From Pseudomonas mandelii (GTDB lineage Bacteria > Pseudomonadota > Gammaproteobacteria > Pseudomonadales > Pseudomonadaceae), in contig NZ_JAMYDU010000029.1 in assembly GCF_024138395.1 (NCBI RefSeq), forward strand, positions 1-55,392: a stretch of 55,392 nucleotides of DNA, written 5' to 3'. The notes under the pieces were generated by a model that was not told the origin of the DNA, did no database searches, and saw nothing but the letters and a program-made list of their open reading frames with translations. Both the position numbers and the translations under genes were made by a program. The number at the start of each line of letters is the position of its first letter. The first letter of the stretch is position 1. Positions 49,927 through 55,392 of the stretch are shown in pieces.

Positions 49927-50268
49927 TCAGGCTTCGGTCTTGCCAGCGGCAGCTTTTTCAACAGCGGCTTTGATCGTCGCTTGCAACGAACCGTCGGCAG
50001 CCATTTCAGTCATGATATCGCTACCGCCGACCAGTTCGCCGCCGACCCACAGTTGCGGGAAGGTTGGCCAGTTGGCGTACTTTGGCAGGTTGGCGCGGAT
50101 TTCCGGGTTCTGCAGGATGTCCACATAGGCAAACTTTTCGCCACAGGCCATTACAGCCTGAGCGGCTTTCGCGGAGAACCCACATTGTGGGGCATTCGGC
50201 GAGCCTTTCATGTAAAGCAGAATGGTGTTGTTGGCAATCTGCTCTTTAATCGTTTCGATGATATCCAT
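49927..50268 (-). CDS. grxD: Monothiol glutaredoxin GrxD (Grx4)
   Basis: GrxD carries [2Fe-2S] clusters and works with Fe-S assembly factors. The protein has 113 residues, starting MDIIETIKEQIANNTILLYMKG after CCGAGGTGCTCC. The active site is CGFS in NAPQCGFSAKAAQAV. The glutathione-binding WPTFPQLWVGGELVGGSDI motif is complete. Confidence 0.97.
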   Translation of the reverse strand: MDIIETIKEQIANNTILLYMKGSPNAPQCGFSAKAAQAVMACGEKFAYVDILQNPEIRANLPKYANWPTFPQLWVGGELVGGSDIMTEMAADGSLQATIKAAVEKAAAGKTEA

Positions 50269-50365
50269 GGAGCACCTCGGCTGAACTTTCCGACTCAGTG
50301 GTCGGCACGGTGGCGCATTGTAACGGAAACCCGAGCGCCATGCTCGGCCTCCCCGACAGACATGT

Positions 50366-52474
50366 TCACGCCGCCGCCACGGTCACCGGTACGCCGTTCA
50401 ACGCTGCATTACCCGACAACTCATCGAGCTGACATTCGTCAGTCAGGTCATTGGCGCTGGAGCCGGGTTGACCGCTGGCAATCGTCATCTGCACACCCGG
50501 TCGCGCATGACCCCAACCGTGAGGAAGGCTGACCACACCTTTCATCATATCCAGGCTGGCGACCACTTCAACTTCGATCACGCCCACCCGCGAACTGACG
50601 CGCACCCGCTGCCCATCGCTGAGCCCGCGGCTGGCCAAATCGTCCGGGTTCATCAGCAGTTGATGGCGCGGTTTGCCCTTCACCAGACGGTGGTAGTTGT
50701 GCATCCATGAGTTGTTGCTGCGCACATGGCGGCGGCCGATCAGCAGCAGCTCACCGGCGGCCGGTGCTTGCAGTGCCGCAAAGCGCGCCAGGTCGGCGAG
50801 GATCTCGGCAGGTGCCGCCTGGACTCGCTGATTGGCCGTTTTCAAGCGTGGCACCAGGTTGGGTTTGAGCGCCCCAAGATCGATACCGTGAGGGTGATCA
50901 AACAAGGTCGCCAGTGACAGTTTGTGTTCCGAAGCGTCGCCATACAGGCCCATCCGCAGCCCTCGGTCGATCATCTGCGCTGGCGCGATAGTCGGTTTCA
51001 GTTCCTTGCCGGTCTTGGTCGCAAAGGCTTTGGCCAGCCCCACGAAGATTTCCCAGTCATGCAGCGCGCCTTCTGGCTTGGCGAGGATCGCCCGGTTGAA
51101 ACGGGTGACGTTGCGCACCGCGAACATGTTGAACGTGGTGTCGTAATGATCGTTTTCCAGCGCCGACGTCGACGGCAGGATCAGGTCGGCATAACGCGTG
51201 GTTTCATTAATGTACAGGTCGACGCTGACCATGAACTCCAATCCGTCCAGCGCCTGCTCCAGTTGTCGACCATTGGGCGTGGACAGCACCGGATTACCCG
51301 CCACGGTGATCAGCGCACGGACCTGCCCTTCCCCTTCGGTGAGCATCTCTTCGGCCAGCGTCGATACCGGCAGTTCTCCCGCGTATTCCGGACGCCCGGA
51401 CACCCGGCTCTGCCAGCGGTTGAAATGCCCACCCGAGGTCGACGCCACCAGATCCACCGCAGGCTCGGTGCACAACGCACCGCCCACCCGGTCGAGGTTG
51501 CCGGTGACTAGGTTGATCAATTGCACCAACCAGTGGCACAGGGTGCCGAATGCCTGGGTCGAAACACCCATGCGGCCATAGCAGACCGCTGTCGGCGCTG
51601 CCGCGAAGTCGCGCGCCAGTTGACGGATCTGCTCGGCGGGCACCGCGCACAGCGGGCTCATGGCCTCGGCGGTGAAACGCGCGACAGCCTCGCGCACCTC
51701 ATCCAGGCCGTCGACCGGTAAATGACTGTCGCGGGTCAGGCCTTCAGCGAACAAGGTATTGAGCAGCCCGAACAACAGCGCCGCGTCGCCACCGGGGCGC
51801 ACGAACAGGTGCTGATCGGCAATCGCCGCCGTTTCGCTGCGACGCGGATCGACCACCACCACTTTGCCGCCTCGGGCCTGAATCGCCTTGAGGCGCTTTT
51901 CCACATCCGGCACGGTCATGATGCTGCCGTTGGAGGCCAGTGGATTACCGCCAAGGATCAACATGAAATCAGTGTGATCGATGTCCGGGATCGGCAACAG
52001 TAGGCCGTGGCCGTACATCAAGTGACTGGTCAGGTGATGGGGCAACTGATCGACCGACGTCGCGGAAAACCGGTTGCGGGTTTTCAGCAGGCCGAGGAAG
52101 TAATTGCTGTGGGTCATCAACCCGTAGTTGTGCACGCTGGGGTTGCCCTGATAGACCGCCACTGCGTTTTGCCCGTGACGCTCCTGAATCGCCGCCAGGC
52201 GTTCGGCCACAAGGTTGAAAGCGTCTTCCCACTCGATAGGCTGCCATTCGCCGCCAACTCGCCGCATCGGCTGACGCAGGCGATCCGGATCGTTCTGAAT
52301 GTCTTGCAGGGCAACCGCTTTGGGGCAGATATGCCCGCGGCTGAAGGTGTCTTGGGGGTCACCCTTGATCGAGGTGATCTGTACGCCGCTGCCTTCGACC
52401 TCAGTGGTTTCGATGGTCAGGCCGCAGATGGCTTCACACAGGTGGCACGCACGGTGATGGAGAGTCTTGGTCAT
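50366..52474 (-). CDS. Molybdopterin-dependent oxidoreductase, stand-alone
   Basis: The protein has 702 residues, starting MTKTLHHRACHLCEAICGLTIE after GAGACTGGCC. The N-terminal [4Fe-4S] domain has C10, C13, C17 and a later Cys in SRGHICPKAVAL. The bis-MGD domains follow (VDVDPRRSETAAIADQHLFVRPGGDAAL region, GRMGVSTQAFGTLCHWLVQLINLVTGNLDRVGG) and the C-terminal cap is the molydopterin-binding barrel (MNPDDLASRGLSDGQRVRVSSR, LPHGWGH). There is no Tat signal, so it acts in the cytoplasm. Where formate dehydrogenases have Sec/Cys, the region reads FSATSVDQLPHH, so it is probably not a formate dehydrogenase. No partner subunit or cofactor gene is adjacent. The substrate is unknown. Confidence 0.88.
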   Translation of the reverse strand: MTKTLHHRACHLCEAICGLTIETTEVEGSGVQITSIKGDPQDTFSRGHICPKAVALQDIQNDPDRLRQPMRRVGGEWQPIEWEDAFNLVAERLAAIQERHGQNAVAVYQGNPSVHNYGLMTHSNYFLGLLKTRNRFSATSVDQLPHHLTSHLMYGHGLLLPIPDIDHTDFMLILGGNPLASNGSIMTVPDVEKRLKAIQARGGKVVVVDPRRSETAAIADQHLFVRPGGDAALLFGLLNTLFAEGLTRDSHLPVDGLDEVREAVARFTAEAMSPLCAVPAEQIRQLARDFAAAPTAVCYGRMGVSTQAFGTLCHWLVQLINLVTGNLDRVGGALCTEPAVDLVASTSGGHFNRWQSRVSGRPEYAGELPVSTLAEEMLTEGEGQVRALITVAGNPVLSTPNGRQLEQALDGLEFMVSVDLYINETTRYADLILPSTSALENDHYDTTFNMFAVRNVTRFNRAILAKPEGALHDWEIFVGLAKAFATKTGKELKPTIAPAQMIDRGLRMGLYGDASEHKLSLATLFDHPHGIDLGALKPNLVPRLKTANQRVQAAPAEILADLARFAALQAPAAGELLLIGRRHVRSNNSWMHNYHRLVKGKPRHQLLMNPDDLASRGLSDGQRVRVSSRVGVIEVEVVASLDMMKGVVSLPHGWGHARPGVQMTIASGQPGSSANDLTDECQLDELSGNAALNGVPVTVAAA

Positions 52475-52608
52475 GGCCAGTCTCTGTTTTGTTCTGGGCG
52501 GGCAATGTCGGCCGCGGGAACAAAACTATGGCGCGCGATCCGCCCCTTTGCCAGCGACGTTCGTCTTGTGAATCGGCGACCATCAGGCCAGCCGATGGCA
52601 GCAAGGGA

Positions 52609-52887
52609 TCAGTTCGGCGGCGCCTGCAACTGGAGCTCCTCGATGGTTTCGATCTGCTCATGGGCAATATGCACGCCGGTGAGCTCGCCGATCAGTCGCC
52701 AATGCTCGTCGAGCCCGGCGCTGATGGTGGCCATGCGGTCGATCATGCGCCGGCCGGCTGCTTTCGTGATTTCGTCTTCACTGCGCAATAACTCGAAAGA
52801 CATCGAGGTCACGGAAGCAGTGAGGTGAGTCAGAGAGCGGGCCGTAAGGCCAAGCAGTTCCATCAACAGCTGTTCTTTCGATTCCAT
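52609..52887 (-). CDS. Small helical hypothetical protein
   Basis: The protein has 92 residues from the ATG at 52887 (MESKEQLLMELLGLTARSLT; GGAAG about nine bases ahead); a frame running back to 53031 lacks support. It is predicted almost all helical, with no cysteine and no membrane segment; SFELLRSEDEITKAAGRRMIDRMATISAGLDEHW may form a helical hairpin. A hypothetical gene occupies this place upstream of argF in PAO1. Function is unknown. Confidence 0.7.
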   Translation of the reverse strand: MESKEQLLMELLGLTARSLTHLTASVTSMSFELLRSEDEITKAAGRRMIDRMATISAGLDEHWRLIGELTGVHIAHEQIETIEELQLQAPPN

Positions 52888-53275
52888 TCCAAGGGCTTCC
52901 CGCGTCGCTCGTGTCCTATTTATAGCAAATATTTCGAGCAAGACACATTGCCCGCCGAACGCTCGAATGACAGGTCGAAAACCGACCGTCAGCGTGTCGC
53001 CCGCGCCCTGTTTGATTGCCAAGCCCGGCAAGCGCGGTGTACAAATGGTTAGCTGCTGTCAGGAAACAGGCTTCAAAAGCGCTACTGCGGTCACCCCGTA
53101 GCCCCTCTGAAATCCCCTAAACACCGTAGCCTATTGGCGCAACGCGACATTTAATGTCAATATCGCGCCTCCCCCTATTTCGTCGCCCCGTGCGGCTTAC
53201 GCCGCAGGTCTCGCCCGTTTTTCAGTTAAACAAGGCTTTGAGTATCTGCGGTCTGTTGCAAAAAGGTAGTCAATG
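52888..53275. other. 388-bp divergent region upstream of argF
   Basis: There is no credible gene. It contains a candidate ArgR half-site at 53134-53149 and GCGACATTTAATGTCAATATCGC, an imperfect palindrome around ACATTTAATGT (about 53146-53156), in the area where the argF promoter is expected. Confidence 0.6.
53134..53149 (-). promoter_or_regulatory. Candidate ArgR (AraC-type) half-site before argF
   Basis: On the minus strand TGTCGC-GTTGCGCC-AA fits the Pseudomonas ArgR consensus TGTCGC-N8-AA exactly. ArgR represses argF in P. aeruginosa. A second half-site in tandem was not clear. Confidence 0.5.
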
Positions 53276-54196
53276 ATGAGCGCAAGGCACTTTCTCTCCC
53301 TGATGGATTGCACGCCCGAAGAGCTGGTCAGCGTGATCCGTCGAGGCGTTGAGCTCAAGGACCTGCGTAACCGCGGCGTACTGTTCGAGCCTTTGAAGAA
53401 CCGCGTCCTGGGGATGATTTTCGAGAAGTCCTCGACCCGCACCCGCATTTCGTTCGAAGCCGGCATGATCCAGCTCGGTGGCCAGGCGATCTTCCTGTCG
53501 CCACGCGATACGCAACTGGGTCGCGGCGAGCCGATCGGCGACTGCGCCATCGTCATGTCGAGCATGCTCGATGCGGTGATGATCCGTACCTTTGCCCACA
53601 GCACCCTGACCGAATTCGCCGCCAACTCCCGCGTACCGGTGATCAATGGCCTGTCGGATGATCTGCATCCCTGCCAGTTGCTGGCCGACATGCAAACCTT
53701 CCTCGAACACCGCGGTTCGATTCAAGGCAAGACCGTGGCCTGGATCGGCGATGGCAACAACATGTGCAACAGCTATATAGAAGCGGCGATCCAGTTCGAC
53801 TTCCAATTGCGCATCGCCTGCCCGGAAGGTTATGAGCCCAACCCTGAGTTCGTGGCTAAAGCCGGCGATCGGGTGACCATCGTCCGCGATCCGCAGGAAG
53901 CCGTGCGCGGCGCTCACCTGGTGAGCACCGACGTCTGGACCTCCATGGGCCAGGAAGAGGAAACCGCCAAGCGCCTGAAGTTGTTCGCACCGTTCCAGGT
54001 CAACCGTGCCCTGCTCGATCTGGCCGCGCCAGACGTGCTGTTCATGCATTGCCTGCCGGCCCACCGTGGCGAGGAAATCAGCCTCGACCTGCTCGACGAC
54101 CCGCGCTCGGTGGCCTGGGATCAAGCCGAAAACCGTCTTCACGCACAAAAGGCCTTGCTCGAATTCCTCGTCCCGCCTTCGTATCACCACGCATGA
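53276..54196 (+). CDS. argF: Ornithine carbamoyltransferase ArgF (anabolic)
   Basis: ArgF forms citrulline from ornithine and carbamoyl phosphate. The protein has 306 residues from the second of two adjacent ATGs (MSARHFLSLMD), matching the P. aeruginosa protein; AAGG lies about eight bases ahead. Carbamoyl-phosphate motif: FEKSSTRTRISFE. Ornithine and active-site motifs: LSDDLHPCQLLADMQT, the DxxxSMG-type loop DVWTSMGQEEE, and FMHCLPAHRGEE. The stop overlaps the next gene's ATG (ATGA), so they are co-translated. Confidence 0.97.
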   Translation: MSARHFLSLMDCTPEELVSVIRRGVELKDLRNRGVLFEPLKNRVLGMIFEKSSTRTRISFEAGMIQLGGQAIFLSPRDTQLGRGEPIGDCAIVMSSMLDAVMIRTFAHSTLTEFAANSRVPVINGLSDDLHPCQLLADMQTFLEHRGSIQGKTVAWIGDGNNMCNSYIEAAIQFDFQLRIACPEGYEPNPEFVAKAGDRVTIVRDPQEAVRGAHLVSTDVWTSMGQEEETAKRLKLFAPFQVNRALLDLAAPDVLFMHCLPAHRGEEISLDLLDDPRSVAWDQAENRLHAQKALLEFLVPPSYHHA

Positions 54197-55302
54197 GCCA
54201 GCCATTACTGCTGAACCTGCGCAACCTGGCCTGCGGTTATCAAAACCAGCGGGTCGTACAAAATCTCAACCTGCATTTGAATGCCGGCGATATCGGTTGC
54301 CTGCTGGGGTCTTCGGGCTGCGGCAAAACCACTACCTTGCGGGCAATTGCCGGTTTTGAACCCGTGCACGAAGGTGAAATCCAGTTGGCGGGCGAGACCA
54401 TCTCCAGCGCCGGCTTCACCCTCGCCCCGGAGAAGCGCCGGATCGGCATGGTATTCCAGGATTACGCACTGTTTCCGCATTTGAGCGTGGCCGAGAACAT
54501 TGCTTTCGGGATCCGCAAGCATCCGCAAAAGGATCGCATCACCGAAGAGCTGCTCGAACTGGTCAACCTGAAAAACCTCGGCAAGCGTTTCCCCCATGAG
54601 CTGTCCGGTGGTCAGCAGCAACGTGTCGCCCTCGCCCGCGCACTGGCGCCGGAACCACAACTGCTATTGCTCGACGAACCGTTCTCCAACCTCGATGGCG
54701 AATTGCGACGCAAGCTCAGTCATGAAGTACGCGGCATTCTCAAGGCTCGCGGCACCAGTGCGATCCTGGTGACCCACGATCAGGAAGAAGCCTTCGCGGT
54801 CAGCGACCACGTGGGTGTTTTCAAGGAAGGTCGCCTGGAACAGTGGGACACGCCCTACAACCTCTATCACGAACCCCTGACGCCATTCGTCGCCAGTTTC
54901 ATTGGCCAGGGTTACTTCATTCGCGGTCAATTGAGCAGCCCGGAATCGGTGCAAACCGAGTTGGGGGAGTTGCGCGGCAACCGTGCCTACACTTGGCCAA
55001 TCGGTTGTGCCGTGGACGTATTGTTGCGTCCGGACGATATCGTCTATGCGCCGGACAGCCCATTGAGGGCGCAGATTGTTGGCAAGAGCTTCCAGGGGGC
55101 ATCGACTCTGTACCGCTTGCAGCTACCTACGGGCGCGCAGCTGGAGTCGATTTTCCCGAGTCATGCCGATCACCTGGTCGGTGCTGAAGTAGGCATTCGA
55201 GTGGCGGCTGAACACCTGGTGCTGTTCCAGGCCTCCGGCAGCACGGCGGCGCAGATTCCGGTGATCGAATCCGGTGTCCGACGGCACAGCACCGCTAGTT
55301 GA
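54193..55302 (+). CDS. ABC transporter ATP-binding protein (FbpC/PotA-like), no permease nearby
   Basis: The protein has 369 residues. It starts at the ATG overlapping the argF stop by four bases. Motifs: Walker A GSSGCGKTTT, Q-loop MVFQDYALFPHLSV, signature LSGGQQQRVALARAL, Walker B LLLLDEPFSNLD, H-loop LVTHDQEEAF. The C-terminal part (VDVLLRPDDIVYA onward) is a TOBE regulatory domain, so it belongs to the importer group for iron(III), spermidine/putrescine or maltose. No permease or binding protein is seen before the window end. The same ATPase follows argF in PAO1, which suggests a conserved link with arginine or polyamine metabolism. Confidence 0.9.
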   Translation: MSQPLLLNLRNLACGYQNQRVVQNLNLHLNAGDIGCLLGSSGCGKTTTLRAIAGFEPVHEGEIQLAGETISSAGFTLAPEKRRIGMVFQDYALFPHLSVAENIAFGIRKHPQKDRITEELLELVNLKNLGKRFPHELSGGQQQRVALARALAPEPQLLLLDEPFSNLDGELRRKLSHEVRGILKARGTSAILVTHDQEEAFAVSDHVGVFKEGRLEQWDTPYNLYHEPLTPFVASFIGQGYFIRGQLSSPESVQTELGELRGNRAYTWPIGCAVDVLLRPDDIVYAPDSPLRAQIVGKSFQGASTLYRLQLPTGAQLESIFPSHADHLVGAEVGIRVAAEHLVLFQASGSTAAQIPVIESGVRRHSTAS

Positions 55303-55331
55303 ACACCTGAATCTGGCCGCGACGCACTCTT

Positions 55332-55392
55332 TGTAGCAGCTGGCGAAGCCTGCGTTCGGCTGCGAAGCAGTCGTAAAATCAGAGATCGCGGT
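55332..55392. repeat. TGTAGCAGCTGGCG-family element, copy 3, cut by the window end
   Basis: TGTAGCAGCTGGCGAAGCCT followed by GCGTTCGGCTGCGAAGCAGTC matches the left half of the 34504 copy. The sequence ends at GAGATCGCGGT, inside the central part. The right arm should lie beyond the window. Confidence 0.88.

Noticed and set aside
1..55392. CRISPR array suspected from many recurring repeats
   Set aside because: Repeats are dispersed single units or inverted pairs kilobases apart; there are no direct repeats at regular spacing and no cas genes.

Overview
The window is chromosomal DNA of a Pseudomonas of the fluorescens group. The basis is gene content and order (my memory of P. aeruginosa PAO1 synteny, not a search), high-GC codon use, and at least five families of short palindromic repeats typical of this group. 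Two long blocks match PAO1 order. Bases about 8.5-31 kb correspond to argP, argO, sodB, bifA, icmP, mexVW, wapQ, colSR and groEL/groES. Bases about 37-55 kb correspond to rsx, nth, then argG, motY, pyrC, rnt, prx, bfd, bfr, grxD, argF and an ABC ATPase. No rRNA, tRNA, CRISPR array, insertion sequence, integrase or prophage was seen.

Layout. 0-2.4 kb: a secreted MBL-fold protein divergent from a LysR regulator, then a small membrane protein. 2.4-6.3 kb: 4-hydroxybenzoate catabolism (AraC-type pobR divergent from pobA) followed by a DHA2 efflux-type MFS protein. 6.4-8.4 kb: a coiled-coil inner-membrane protein and an extended SDR/epimerase. 8.5-10.5 kb: ArgP-type regulator divergent from an ACT-domain protein and a LysE/ArgO exporter. 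10.6-13.9 kb: sodB and the c-di-GMP phosphodiesterase bifA. 14-23.7 kb: an iron-linked lipoprotein set (imelysin, di-haem oxidoreductase, second imelysin, DUF1513) followed by an RND efflux pair (mexVW type). 23.9-28.6 kb: the outer-membrane homeostasis cluster colR-colS-orf222-wapQ plus a small secreted protein, with a divergent PAP2 phosphatase. 28.7-31.5 kb: groES-groEL with a sigma-32 type promoter, and fxsA. 31.5-36.8 kb: a HugZ-like protein, an SDR, mrp/apbC and metG.

36.9-41.6 kb: an rsxABDGE-nth operon in which rsxC is missing and RsxB carries a long RsxC-like tail, then a 59-residue conserved small protein. 41.7-43.5 kb: an AT-rich stretch with an orphan NarL-type response regulator and an unrecognised membrane protein; this is the only part that looks accessory. 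43.6-50.3 kb: argG, motY, pyrC-rnt, a 2-Cys peroxiredoxin, bfd and bfr (iron storage and release, with a Fur-like box before bfd), and grxD. 50.4-55.4 kb: a lone molybdopterin oxidoreductase, a small hypothetical protein, argF, and an overlapping ABC ATPase with no permease.

Recurring themes are iron and Fe-S handling (icmP set, bfd/bfr, grxD, mrp, rsx, sodB, HugZ), arginine metabolism (argP/argO, argG, argF) and envelope homeostasis (colRS, wapQ, PAP2, RND pump). No complete new system was found. The best leads are the rsxB/rsxC rearrangement, the AT-rich orphan locus, and the several families of palindromic intergenic elements.
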